Shown piece after piece: positions 1 to 11,139 of a stretch of 64,000 nt of DNA (the stretch's first letter is position 1; each line of letters begins with the position of its first letter). Source of the stretch: Tomocerus qinae (taxonomy: Eukaryota > Arthropoda > Collembola > Entomobryomorpha > Tomoceridae); contig CM034546.1 in the NCBI GenBank assembly GCA_020055645.1, forward strand, positions 88,846,001 through 88,910,000, in the 5' to 3' direction. The position numbers and the translations under genes were made by a program. A model generated the notes under the pieces. It was not told the DNA's origin. It did no database searches and saw nothing but the letters and a program-made list of their open reading frames with translations.

Positions 1-1
1 G

Positions 2-330
2 ATAGTCGCTGAAAAGTTTCCAGAGAAAATGATAATCGCTGAAAAGTTTCCAGAGAAAACGACACTTGTTGAGCAATCTCCAGAAAAAACACCACTTGTT
101 GAGAAATCTGCAGAAAAAGTGATATTTGCTGAGAAATCTCCGGATAAAGTAAAGTATACTGAGAAATCTCCGGAGAAAGTAACGCTTACTGAAGTAACGC
201 TTATTGAGAAATCCCCAGAGAAAGTAACGTTTACCGAGAAATCTCAGGAGAAAATAGTACTTGACGGCAAATCTGCAATGAAAACAATCCTTGATGAGAC
301 GTCTGTAGAAAAAGAACAAATGTCAGTTGA
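2..330 (+). repeat. 30-bp coding tandem repeat (SPEK decapeptides)
   Basis: About ten imperfect copies of a 30-nt unit encode E-K-[SF]-[PA]-[ED]-K-V-x-[LFY]-[TV]. One unit carries a 15-nt partial duplication at about 187-205 that keeps the frame. The array is cut by the window edge, so its true length is unknown. Copies have diverged but the period is exact, which fits selection for charged, proline-containing spacers. Confidence 0.85.
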
Positions 331-3300
331 TAAGCCTTCTCCTGCAAAGGAAATAAAGTCGACCGAAAAATCACCGGAGCATGAAATAAAATCATCTCTG
401 ACAATGACATTGAAAGGAATTGTCAAAGGACAGGACATTGTTTCGGTCAAAACAATGTCTGGTGAACAGTCAGAGAAAGATGGAAAGTCGCATATTTCCA
501 AAGAAGGCTTGAAATTGGAATTTTTGGAGACCCTAGATAAAGAGATAAGTAAAGTGATCGAAAAATCTCAGCCTGAAAGCTTGTTTACAAGAACAGTAAC
601 AACAACAACAACTGTTACTACAACTAAGAAAGGCGATTCTGGAGCTTCTTCATCGGTTACAACTACGGAAACTCAATACACTACAGAATCAACAGATAAA
701 GATGGGAAAGTGAAAGTCGAAGAAGAAAAGCCAGAAATAATTGAAACTTTTGTTAAAACTGATATCAAGGCCACCGAAAAGAAACTGACTGCTAGAGATT
801 CACTCAGTGAAATATCGAAACACTTAAGTCAGGAAGACAAATCGGACTCAACTGAACCACCATTATCTCTTGATGAGGAAATAGCTCGATTAGAGAAGGA
901 AATATTTGATACTGGAGTTAGTGAGCAAGAAGAAGAGTTTTTCTCTCAGATAACATTTGCTGCTTCAAAGCAAATTCCTAAAAGTGTCCTTCCTGTGGAA
1001 ACAGAGAAACCAGTCATTCGCTCTCCAGTGAGTTCTAAAGACACGGAACATCTGCCACCTATCAAAGAAAAACCGGACATTGCAGTTTTTCAAGAACAGT
1101 TTCAATTAAAATCTCCAATTGTTGAAACTGTAAGTGAGACTACTGCAACTATTCTTACAGCTTCTTCAACTTCTTCATATAAGCAACCTCAGGACATAAT
1201 TTCCGGCGGCGAAATCAGTTTTGATGAGTTGGAAGAACAAGTCATGTCAGAAGCTGCAGTGGCGTCTTTAAAGGATATCCAAAAGTCTAAAATCACTGAA
1301 AAGAAGACAGCAAAAGTTGCTTCGCTGACAAAGGAGGTTGTTGAAAAAGTAGTTGAGAAAGTGGAGGCTGATGACGATTATCGAAGGAGACACACAACAC
1401 CAATTATAGATGTGGCTTTCCCTGGTGAAAGTGAACTCATTCAGCGAAAAGATGACGTTGTTAAGACTTCTGCTGAAAAGTCAAGTCCTCGGAAACCGGA
1501 AATTGACGAGGAAATTCCGTCAACAAGTTCGGTGGCTGCTAAAACCGCCGTACCGGATGTTACATTCCCAGCAAAAATTGTAGCGGAAGAAAAGAAAGTG
1601 GACACAAGAGGTGTGCCTACATCAATGATGGAATCACAAAAGTCTGAAAGGAAGAAACCGGACCAGTTAATTAGCGATGTTGAAAAATTAGTCGAGGAAG
1701 CCAGAGAAGCAGCCTCCCAAATCAAACGTGAAGTTAAAATGCTCAGACCTGACCTAACTCCCACACCCACAGATCAAGCAATGACTCCTATGTTAAAAGC
1801 AATGCTGGGGCTCAATGAGGCGTTTGATGACGACAAACTTGAAACAGTTGTGGAGGCTGCAGAAGAAAAAATTGTCGCCGTATCCCTGCCTGAAGAAAGT
1901 GTTGGGACTAAAACTTCCTACGACACGCAAGTTGCTGTAGAACTTTCGCCGGATAAAATTCAACAAAAGGTAGAAACTAAAAGTGAAAGCCTTGAGAAAC
2001 TACCAGACCTATCAATCAAAGTCAAAGATACTACTCAAATAATTGGGTCAGTGGAAAAAGTTCAAATTGGCAGTGAAAGTAGTCAGAGAAAATCAGAGGA
2101 TGCTTTAAGTAAGACAGAATCAAAAGCAAAACCCTCAGAAGCAGAAAAAGTCGAGGAAAAAGAAAGTTCTAAATTAAAAGTCGAAGATTCAAAACCTCTT
2201 GTTACCGACGTCAAGGAGTCTAAAACTGTAACACTTGTACCATCTCCCGAAAAAGAAGATAAATCTAAACTATCTCCTGAAAAAGAATCTTTAATTGAAA
2301 AATCCCCAGAAAAATCCCCAAAAACTGAGAAATCTCTAGAAAAGGCTGATTTGCTGGCCACAGAAGAATCAACGCAAGATGACACATTATCTTCATCGTC
2401 TATGACTGAGACTAGTGACATTGGCAGTTATGACATAAAATCTGCATCGGACTTGGCTCATGAAATGAAGAAAATCATTGAGGCTGATGAGACTTCTGTC
2501 TCTTCCGACGAAAAGAAAATCATGGAAATTTCTCCTAGCGAAAGTAAATCTCCGTTGAAACTGGCAGCTGAAACGATAGAAGAGAAAGAAGAAAGTGTGA
2601 GCTCAAAGTCGGAAGTGAGAGTGGAGAAAGGTGTCGTAGTCACAACAGCGAAAGAAGAAAGTCAAGTTGTGACGACAGAAGCAATCGAAATATTTGATTT
2701 AGCAACAACAGGCATTCAATCGGTAACTCATGAACATGAAACACCAGAAGTGGAACCAGAAACGGAAGTAAAAGATTTCCGGAAGGCAATGTATTTCCAA
2801 GAGTACACTCGAGCAGAGCCAATTCGTGATACAACTCCAAGTGATCGAGTGACATCTCCATCAACCTCGACGACTCTGATCAAACCTCGCTCACCGGTCA
2901 CAGAGCACAAATTCATTTCTCAAGAAGAATTAGTGCGAGAAATAAAAATTACTTATGAATACGGCGAACCCACAGTTCGTCCTCGAATCTCACCGACGAA
3001 AGAGAAACGAGCCTTTTTAATTGACAAAGAAATCGTTGATGATGATTCTAAGGATATTGACACTCAAGAAAGGGAAGAAGAAACTGGACGTCGGGTTAGT
3101 GACCCGGAAGCATACACTGCGGAGAAAGACAAAGATCGATCTCGCATGAGCTCAGGGTCTTCTTCTTCTTCGAAAAAGAGTTGCGACGGGAAGAAAGGGT
3201 CTAAGGAATTATTAATGTCCAGTACAGTCGCTTCTCCCCAGATGACATTTGCCGCAGAGGTTATTCAGCAGACTCCCCAACACATTCAAGCCAATGTGTT

Positions 3301-4625
3301 TGCGAGGAGTGAGACAAAGCTGGAAAGTGTTCAAGCTATTGCCACAACCGAGAAGAAAGTCATTGAATCCCAATTTGTTCAAGAAACAAAGAAATTCGTG
3401 AAAGGAACACCCACACGAATGATTTCAATGGAAGAAGGCAAGCCATCAGCGTCAGCCATGGCCAAAAGACCATTTGGACCAACAAAACTTATAGGCAAAC
3501 GTCATCGTTCTGTATATTCTATGCCAGACTTAGAATATCAGATTCAATTCCCTCCTGAAATTCCGCGACCCAAATCCGCTCCGGCAATTATCACCTCTGA
3601 AGTTTTTGTCAAAACATTAGATTTCGTTTATTCACAACGAGGTCAGTTACAAGAGTCAGCTTATCAAAGTTTTACCGACGGACGACAAGTTTTTGTTGGA
3701 TCTTCTTCTGAAGGAACTCAGATCACCGCTGACGATGGAAGTTTCGTTCCATCTGCATCCTCTCCCAGTGGGAAATCCTCAGATGAGTCAAAAACAGAAT
3801 CCCATTCGGGAACCCATCTTTCAGCTATTCAAGGACCTCCAGAAGATATTTCCTCCACAACAGCAACAACATCTTCAGCGTCGAGTCAAAGTCACAGCCA
3901 CAGTCGAGAACTATCAGATGTTCCAAGTATTCTCAGTCATCAAGTCTCGTCTGCTGAAAGTTCTGTCATCTCTGAAGATTCTAATAAACTGTCTTCATCA
4001 CCAGCTGGGAGTTCTCCGCGTGGAAAACTCTCAGTCTCTGATGACGGGATCGAATCACCTGGAAGAGCATCTTCTTTTGGAAGTGCCTCAGAATCTCCTC
4101 AAGCTCCATCAAAGGGATCTCACTCCGGTGGCTCCGGCCAGTCGTCAGGGGCTTCTGCAGCGTCCGGTGCAGCCCCGTCAGCCTCAACTTCTGGGTCGGA
4201 AAGCAAGAAATCTTCTCGTTCTGCTTCTGAAACGTCATCGAAATCCTCTCGCTCTGCCTCGGAAGTCTCCTCTAAATCTTCTTCATCGAAATCATCCTCT
4301 TCGTCGACTTCTTCGAAAAAGACGTCGTCGGTCACTTCTGTTTCCTTATCCTCTCAGTCTCACTCTCTTTCCCAATCTCCTGGTAAAGGTTCCTCAAGCG
4401 TCACTTCGGAGGAGGGTGGGTTAGCAGCTTCGGGCTCAGGTAGTCTCTCTCGCTCATCATTGGCCTCTTCCCCTATCTCAATCTCGGGCTCAGAATCTCG
4501 TACATCGGAGTCGACTGAGTTACAAATCACTCGGTTGTCCCCACCTCGCGTAGATTCCAGTGGGCAGTATCCCACCGTTGTTGAGTCTCTTGCACCTTTC
4601 ATCCAATTCTCTTTCTCCGTCAAAG
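2..4625 (+). CDS. Giant exon A of a large scaffold gene (Ank2-like ankyrin tail, tentative); 5' end outside window
   Basis: Open from the first bases of the window to a donor (AAAG|gtaaat) at 4625/4626, ending in phase 1. About 1540 codons without a break; the first in-frame Met at 29 is not a start, because the same repeat already runs from position 2. The product is disordered and rich in Ser, Glu, Lys and Thr, with no globular domain seen. It starts with decapeptide repeats of the type EKSPEKVTLT (nt 2-330) and has a second SPEK cluster at about 2240-2345. A Thr run follows near 590-640. A more structured, possibly conserved stretch around 3490-3600 reads VYSMPDLEYQIQFPPEIPRP. A Ser-rich tail with SKSSRSASE-type repeats covers 4080-4330. 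Giant single exons of this make are known in neuronal ankyrins (Drosophila Ank2-L/XL) and in Futsch/MAP1B. Ankyrin is preferred because of the motifs in the next exons and because no MAP1 light-chain domain is seen downstream. That the region codes is near certain; the family is not. Confidence 0.8.
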
Positions 4626-6066
4626 GTAAATCAATACCAATACTAAATACACTAAATAACATCAATTAATAATTAATTACATTATTTTACTCGTACCTAT
4701 TATATTACAAAAAGCATTTGAGTTTTAGTCAAGTATGAATTCTAACCATCGCCATTTAATATGAAAGTTGATTATTCGCACTGACTTACTAATCTCCAGC
4801 AGGGTATGGCAATGTAGAAAGCAATGTCGCTCGCTTTGAATTTTATTGGATTTGAATTGGATTTCGCGGTTTTTTTCTTTTATTCGGTGAAAATTCATTC
4901 ATTAGTTAAGCCAAGCATTGCAAACCTCCGTTCGTTCGGTTTTCAATTTTTTCAGTATACCTAGTTTCACCAATTTGATTTACATACACCAATTGATTTG
5001 TGTTATAATTTTATCGGTACCATAGAGTAAATCCATGTAAAACGTCGATTCATGTGGGCAGAGAAAATTACCAGATATTGGTTAAACTCATTTTATGTAC
5101 TGCACTAGGAACTAGAGTAATAAATATCCAATAAGAGGACCAAGAATTTCCCCGCATGAAGGTAATAAATTTCCAAATTTGACTTTCATGACATTTTGCC
5201 TGGCCCCATTTTCTCGGGAACTAAAAGACCTAGTTTTGTTCGTTCGATAGTTCGTTAGAAGAAACGGTTTCAGATTAATATATTTACTATTAAAAGAGTA
5301 TCCAGTCCCGGGAAATCATCCCATGAATTCCCCGAAGTTATGTTTTAAAAGAAGTCCCGGAAAATCTTGGGGACTAAATTTCTCCGGGAGACCCGGGTCA
5401 TAATTTCCGTGACGAGATTCCTAACTATTAACTAATGATCTACGGTTATTTCTACTTAAATAAACACCCTGGATTGGTTGGTAAAAGGGAGGCAGTCCCC
5501 GAAATTAAGTCACACCCACTTCCCCCCGCAATTTATTCAATTCATTCCCGGAACAAAAACGAAAGTTTAGGAATTCTTTGGATCAATTTCCCTAGACTGG
5601 ATCCTTATTATTAGCACGTGAAATTTTTCGTTCTAGGTCCCCTAGTTCTCGACATAATGAAATTTTAATTTAACATTTCACGAAAGCCAACTTTGAAAAT
5701 GTATTAGGCCCATGCAGGGAAAGTCTTATTTATCTTAAAGATTGTGATATTTATTACACTATTACATAGTGTGGTTCAAATGAGTTCATCAATATCTGGT
5801 AATTTGTCTTACCTCCATGAATCGAGGTTTTACTCGGAATTACCCATTAATTTTTAGTCGAATAATATTTCCAGGAATATCCAGATGCAGTTAAATTAAA
5901 TATAATATTATGAACATGTAAATAAAAGTATTTTTAGTGATACTAGTAATTAGTAACAATTATCTTATGTAATAGTTAGTAATTAGGTTATGTAATTAGG
6001 TAATTAGTATTATGTATTTAGTAACTAATAAAATAATGAAATGAGCTAACCTAACCGTCTACATAG
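4626..6066 (+). other. Intron A-B of the giant gene
   Basis: Non-coding stretch between the donor at 4626 and the acceptor region at 6066-6101. It is stop-rich in all frames. It holds the 0.8-kb inverted-repeat element at 5037-5833 described separately. The remainder is AT-rich, with short TTAGTAATTAGG-like runs at 5930-6030. Confidence 0.65.
5037..5833. mobile_element. MITE-like element with about 200-bp inverted-repeat arms
   Basis: The left arm (5037 to about 5245) and the reverse complement of the right arm (about 5610-5833) share GTAAAAC-TCGATTCATG, AAATTACCAGATATTG, AACTCATTT, GTAATAAATAT, TTTCC-CGCATG and GAACTA-GACCTAG in the same order. The middle is GC-richer, with repeated CCCGGGA / TCCCGG / GGGAGACCCGGG words. 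No ORF of transposase size is present, so it is non-autonomous. No clear target-site duplication was found, so the ends may be off by some bases. The family is unknown to me. Confidence 0.7.
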
Positions 6067-7844
6067 GTGACGACAGCGATCACGATCACCACCATCAGCA
6101 GGCAGCAGCCTCGGATTCAGCAGAAGCGGATCCAGCGACTTCTTCCCTGAAAGAAAAGGGAGAATGCGAATCGGAGAAGAGTCAGCGGTGAGCGGCGGCT
6201 CTAACAACCGGAGTCGAGAAATCACAACTCTCCGCCCAGAATCCCCGCTTAATGAAGAGCACGCTTTGACCGATGTTGAAGATTTAGACGAATCTCGTCC
6301 CCCCGCCGTTGTAGACACAGCCTCCAATGTGCTAATAGTCCCCAGAGCAGCCACAGAAGGCGGAGAAGTAACCGACACTGAAATACTTACTTCTGAAAAT
6401 GAAGACGAGGGTGAAAGTTTGATTCCTCAGTGCTCTCATGAAGATGTGGAACAGTTCATGCGAGATTTCGGAGATGAAGGAGAGATTTCTATTCAAGATG
6501 ATTCTGGAGAGAAAACCATTGTGACCAATCAATCCCGTCCTTCACAGTCTCAATCAAATATGCTACAAGTTAACCCAGAAGACGAAGAAGGATTGACAGA
6601 CACTGAAGATGTGGAGGGAGAGATCGAAGTTGAAATCATCGACATGGACGCAAATCCAAATCATGGAGCTGGGTTTTTTGCTGATCTTACTGACAATGGA
6701 GAAGTTATTATTTCAGTGATGGAGAAAGTCCCTGAACAAGATCATTTGCTTATAATAAATCCAGATGAAGATGCTTTAACCGACGTGGAAGATTTAGATG
6801 ATATCGGGGCTAGTCCCCGTCGAGCATCCCTTACAACCTTTCGGCGACAAAATCCCACCCCGGAATTAATTGTCGATCCGTTGACGGATGAAGAATGTTT
6901 GAATTTAGACGGAAGCAGAGCTTCGTCCGTACTATCCAGTAATTTACAAATCCAAGATTTTCGTTCTGTTACTCCTTCAGATGTGGGAGACGAGCGACTT
7001 TATGAAAATATTACAGATGAAGAAGATTTGATTGACAGCGATATGAGAAATGCTGCTGCCTCTTCTTTCGATCAAAGAAGGCATTCCTTGTTGAAAATTG
7101 TGGAAAAGGATGAAGGTGCTTTGACGGATTGCGAAGATCTGCAAGATTCTAATGACGAGGAGGGCACTGACGACGATGAAAAAGACGAAGATTGGGAATC
7201 AATGAAAAAGCAAGCTGAGGATATGGTCGATACAATTTTAAGTTCCAACGCCAGTGCAGTAGCAACAAAAGTTGTAATGCAGGAAAAGCAGGCAGAAGCT
7301 GAAGTCACGGAAAGCACTACAGAAGACGATGAAATTGTCTGCGCTGCGGTAGACTCAAAACGATTGACACCCCGCCTCGTTTTATACCAAGGAAAAGCTA
7401 CTTCGGATTCAGACGACGAAGGAGATGATGCATACGGTGGTGATGTTACAGATATTGAAGATATGTCCGTGGCGGAAGCAGAAACACCTGGAACATCCTA
7501 CCCATCTACTTCGGTGATTTGGACAGATGCTGATGATAAGATGATGGAGGAAATCATGGACGCTAATTTCTCATCCGTGACTGTAAAAGATTCAGAAAAA
7601 TTTAAGAAAACCGTCTCTAATATTTGCAAAGTCAAGAGAGAAGAGTTCAGATTGAATTTGCCGAAAGAAAATGCTGAGCCGACTACAGATGTTGAAGATA
7701 TGGATGACATCATGTCTCCTGGTGTGACTTCTCCGCAAGTTTCAATTCTAATCAGCCCTGGAAGTCCTGACAGGGGAACTCCTTCCAGTAGCAATGTTTG
7801 TAGACGCCGCTCAAGGAAGAAGCACTCCAAGAGAAATTCTCGAG
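6067..7844 (+). CDS. Exon B of the giant gene, with TD-x-ED acidic repeats
   Basis: The main frame is open from 6071 to a TAA at 7870. A phase-1 donor (CTCGAG|gttctt, 7844/7845) joins it in frame to exon C. It encodes an acidic, disordered protein with nine dispersed motifs of the type [ALV]TD-x-E-[DE]-[LMV]: ALTDVEDLDES, EVTDTEI, GLTDTEDV, ALTDVEDLDD, PLTDEECL, NITDEEDL, ALTDCEDL, DVTDIEDM and TTDVEDMDD. It ends in a basic RRRSRKKHSKR stretch. The 5' boundary is uncertain. Acceptors at 6098 or 6101 give phase 1 directly into the main frame. The acceptor catag at 6066 gives phase 1 into another frame, open to 6187, and would need a small further intron. Such TDxED motifs fit my recollection of insect Ank2 giant exons, which is the weak basis for the family call. 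Confidence 0.75.
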
Positions 7845-8188
7845 GTTCTTATTCTAAAGATATGTCATAATGATGTCATCACAGAACAAAATCAATTTCA
7901 CACTCTTAATTTGGTTCCTAACTACCTTTACCTGTTTTGTAATTAAAATTCCAGCTGACTCATCTTACGTTTGCTTGTTTTTAGCTACTTAGAGATGATA
8001 TTCAGCTTGAGCTTCGTAGAGCGGTATATCAGTGAGGATTTCAGGTCTAAAATAAAGTCTACAGTAGAGAATCTTGTAATGTAACTTCAGAACCCTTTCT
8101 CGTATTGTTGTTGACTATCAAATATGTTGTGTAATATTACACCTTATTCCTACCAATTTCAATTACAATGTAGATTATTTATTTCCAG
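7845..8188 (+). other. Intron B-C of the giant gene
   Basis: Starts just before the in-frame stop codon of the unspliced exon B frame (7868-7870) and ends at tttccag (8188). If it is retained, exon B would be a terminal exon, but no AATAAA lies just downstream. Nothing else was seen in it. Confidence 0.5.
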
Positions 8189-8242
8189 AGCGAGATTCCA
8201 TACAATCACAATTAGGAAGTGATGCGCCGGAAGTTCATTCGG
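8189..8242 (+). CDS. Micro-exon C of the giant gene (54 nt, phase 1-1)
   Basis: Flanked by a good acceptor (ttatttccag|AG) and a good donor (TTCGG|gtaagg). It starts with the last two bases of a codon and ends with the first base of one, so it adds exactly 18 residues: the split first residue, then RDSIQSQLGSDAPEVHS. Joined to the last G of exon B it reads Arg-Glu-Arg-Asp, continuing the charged, Ser-rich composition. A whole number of codons and equal phases make it a skippable cassette. Confidence 0.6.
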
Positions 8243-8901
8243 GTAAGGCTTCTCCACTAGTTCCATTTTGTCAGCATACATCTTCCTGTTAAACTGTTGT
8301 TCATAGTACTGTTTGGTTCCTTTAAATATCTATTGTTCTTGAATATTGAAACTTATTCTGTCAATTATAATTTATTCAAATGTATTTAGACCAAGATATT
8401 TAGAAGGGAGTGTGGGTTGTTTGACATTTGCAATTACAATATTTGCAAATCAATCTGAAAGTTCTACGAATATTTTCATTTTTCCAGATTTTTTGTCGTG
8501 CTATATTTGTACATTGAATTTGTGGCTTTATGTCTTTACTGTACCATTTTCTTGATTAGCTTGACGTGAATGTCTACTGTCAAACATTCAGCCTGGCTTT
8601 ACTTCATGTTATTTGCGAAACCCTTTTGCATGTTTTGTTCTAAAATGCAATGTCAGCAGTGCGTTTTTCACATGGAAAATATTTCTCTATTGCCTACTTG
8701 TACTTCTCCTAAATGGTATATTCAGTATACTTCACACTTTGCATCTCGTACTACTGATCTGGTTTATTCTATTTGCCTGACCATTCTTTCCCTTGATTTG
8801 TGGAGAAACTTCCGATGACGTCACGGATATGTTAAACAATAGTATCTGCGAATAAAATTGGGTGTGATTTATTAACTTAAATTGTTATACTTAAAACGAA
8901 G
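8243..8901 (+). other. Intron C-D of the giant gene
   Basis: About 660 bp with T-rich, non-coding composition. Short open frames at 8346-8555 and 8570-8818 are Phe/Cys/Ser-rich, as expected for chance frames in T-rich DNA, and lack the Glu/Ser-rich character of the neighbouring exons. Confidence 0.55.
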
Positions 8902-9132
8902 GAGGAAATCGGAAAAGTCCAATCATCCTTGTAGACTCTGATGATGGAAAAGCGAGTCCAATTCACGCAGAGATCAAATTACTTGTGAGAACATCAGAGA
9001 ATGGAAGGGAAAGTGTAGAGATTAGAAGTTTGAGGGAAAGACTTGTTCCAGCTTCTCCAGAGTGTCTCGATGAGAGCGAGAGAACTCAGTCTCCAATTTT
9101 AAGACAAAAACTCGTGGTCAGATTTCAAGAAG
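8902..9132 (+). CDS. Exon D of the giant gene (231 nt, phase 1-1)
   Basis: The reading frame runs from an acceptor after acgaag (8901) to the donor CAAGAAG|gtcggt (9132/9133). It opens with two bases completing a Gly codon and ends on one base, so it is again symmetric phase 1. The product reads NRKSPIILVDSDDGKASP, then a segment that looks partly structured (HAEIKLLVRTSENGRESVEI), then RSLRERLVPASPECLDESER and a basic end LRQKLVVRFQE. The acceptor lacks a clear polypyrimidine tract, so the 5' edge is the weak point. The frame, charge pattern and phase agreement support coding. Confidence 0.6.
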
Positions 9133-9649
9133 GTCGGTCGCCCTCCTTAAACTTTCCTCCTCTTTTCGGGTTTTTCTGCATGGTTTTTCATTTCGTTTGA
9201 ATATGATTGGACAATTCCTTTGTTCGATCACGATTTATTTTTCCTGGAGGTGGACCTTATCTGTATTTCCTGGGAACTTTGTAAATAGCTTTTTTAGATT
9301 TAAAAAGTACCTAGCTTTCTTTTGTCTCTGGGTCTCTTACTTCTCTTCTACACTCAACTGTCATCTTGGATTTTCATGGTCTTCTGTACACTAACCGAAA
9401 ATAACTCAATCTTAGAGTTAGAAGAACCTAATAATAATGTAATAAAACGAAAACTGTCTGGAAAACGACAATAACAAAAGTCATTATACTGACATTGAAA
9501 AGTTTGGAATAACAGGCGACTAAAAACTTGCAACCATTTTGAGTGGCTGACAACTGCTGACTAGTCAATAGTGGGAAAATTCAAGAAACTAGAAAATATA
9601 GTAATTTCATTAGAAAATCATAAGAAAATAACTAAATTCCATTCTTTAG
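9133..9649 (+). other. Intron D-E of the giant gene
   Basis: T-rich, stop-containing sequence between the donor at 9133 and the acceptor ccattctttag at 9649. The open frame of exon E reaches back to 9565, but the 9565-9649 part is Lys/Asn/Ile-rich and ends in a clear polypyrimidine-AG, so it is read as intron. Confidence 0.6.
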
Positions 9650-11139
9650 ATCCCATTCACGTGGAAAGCATTGAAGTTGGGGAGAAGGATACGAGAGATA
9701 CAATAGATATTTCAGAATTGGACGAGCCCACCCACCCTAGATCCTTCCAAGATTGCTTAAGAAGCACAATAACGACAACAAAAATAACGACTACAACTGT
9801 TAGCAGTGGCAATAGTGAAAGTGAACCTGTTGTTTCAGTGGAAAAACAAAGAAAAAAGGTTACCAATTCCGGAGGAGTCGAGATAGTCGAAATAACATCA
9901 GATGATGAAAGTGATCTTCCTTCCTACTCTCAATCTCAAAAGTTTCAAGAAAATCCGGAGCCAACATTGGAAGTTTTCACTCAAAGCAAAACTGAACCGA
10001 CAGTTACGGAGATTTTTACACAGTACAGAACTGAACCAAAGGTTACAGAGTTTTTTTCCCAAACCACCAGGAATCTTCCTACGGTCACGACAATTTTCTC
10101 ACAGAGCAGCACAACTGAACCAACAATCACGGAAATTTTTTCGCAGGGCGGTACAACTGAACCAACAATCACAGAAATTTTCACCCAACACACATCAGAA
10201 CCAACAATCACGGAATTTTTCTCTCAGAACACAACTGAACCAAGTGACTTTTTCTCGCAATTGCAAAGTCAAACAGATCCTACCATGGAGTTTTTCACAC
10301 AAAGCAAGCAAGAAACTTTTGAACCTTTCCATCAGCAGACGCAAAGTAGATTAATGAACATTGAAGAAGATTTAGAAAGAGAACTGGAAAGACTAACAAC
10401 TGAAACAAACCAAGAATTAAATAATTTAAATTCATCGGTGTCAGAAGATTTAATTGAAAAGGGAAACCAAGTAGAATTTCATTCGCAGTCCCAATCACCT
10501 CCGACTCCTCCTTCCCCCAATTCCAATTGGAGCTCTACCAAGGCATTTGGAGGTGTTATTGTTGATGACATTATTGCAGAAGCCTTGTCCTCCATTAACA
10601 GTGCAGATTCTCGAGGACTTGAGGATGAAGAACTACAGCACTTCCAAGATGAGCTCCAGTATCAAGACCCTAATGCTGAGAACCTTGAACTTGAGGCAGA
10701 GGAAGAACAAGGTTCAGAAATTCCATCATTTCCAACAGAGCCAGAACCATTTTTCAAATCCGATCTAGAACCGGATGCGGTCTTAGAAAGAGAGGATGTC
10801 GAATCCCAGGTTGAAGTAAGAGACGTAGAAGTTGACGTTGACCCTGTAGAGCCCCCAAGTCCCCCTTCCCAATCTTCGACTACCGTGAATAGTGAGATTG
10901 TTGAGGTAGTTCCAGATATGGAGGCTGGAAATGCTCCAGAAGACGTTGATGTTAGTATGTCTGTAGTAGGAGAGAAAGACTTAAACAGTTCTTCCACAAC
11001 TTCCAATCCTGCTCCTCCACCCTCCTCCTCTTCTTCGAAAAAGAATAAAAAGAACAAAAGGAAAGGCAAGAAAAATAATGCAGGGGGCACTTCCACTTCC
11101 AAAGAGCCCAGTCCTGAGTCTGAAGCACAAGAGACTTAA
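9650..11139 (+). CDS. Exon E of the giant gene, with EPT-x-TE-x-F-x-Q repeats
   Basis: Begins after ccattctttag with two bases that complete an Asp codon (phase 1) and reads PIHVESIEVGEKDTRD and onward to a TAA at 11137-11139. Residue order: an acidic start; a Thr run; the segment VEIVEITSDDESDLPSYSQS; about eight imperfect units of TEPTITEIFSQ type (9955-10345); a Glu-rich helical stretch with DLERELERL; then acidic and Pro/Ser-rich sequence; and a Lys-rich end (KKNKKNKRKGKK). No AATAAA follows the stop closely. The exon may therefore normally be spliced before its end, for example at the phase-1 site GTTA|gtatgt near 10955, which would join exon F in frame. The true 3' boundary is unsettled. 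Confidence 0.75.
9955..10345 (+). repeat. Coding repeat, 33-45 nt units (EPT-x-TE-[IF]-F-[ST]-Q)
   Basis: Successive units read EPTLEVFTQ, EPTVTEIFTQ, EPKVTEFFSQ, LPTVTTIFSQ, EPTITEIFSQ, EPTITEIFTQ, EPTITEFFSQ, EPSDFFSQ and DPTMEFFTQ, separated by 3-9 polar residues. The Glu-Pro-Thr core and the aromatic-x-Gln end are the conserved positions. Spacing is irregular, so this is a diverged rather than recent tandem array. Confidence 0.85.

Noticed and set aside
3693-4424. 243-codon second frame over the end of exon A
   Set aside because: It is a shadow frame of the Ser-rich coding sequence (Leu/Arg/Gln-rich composition that follows from the Ser codons).
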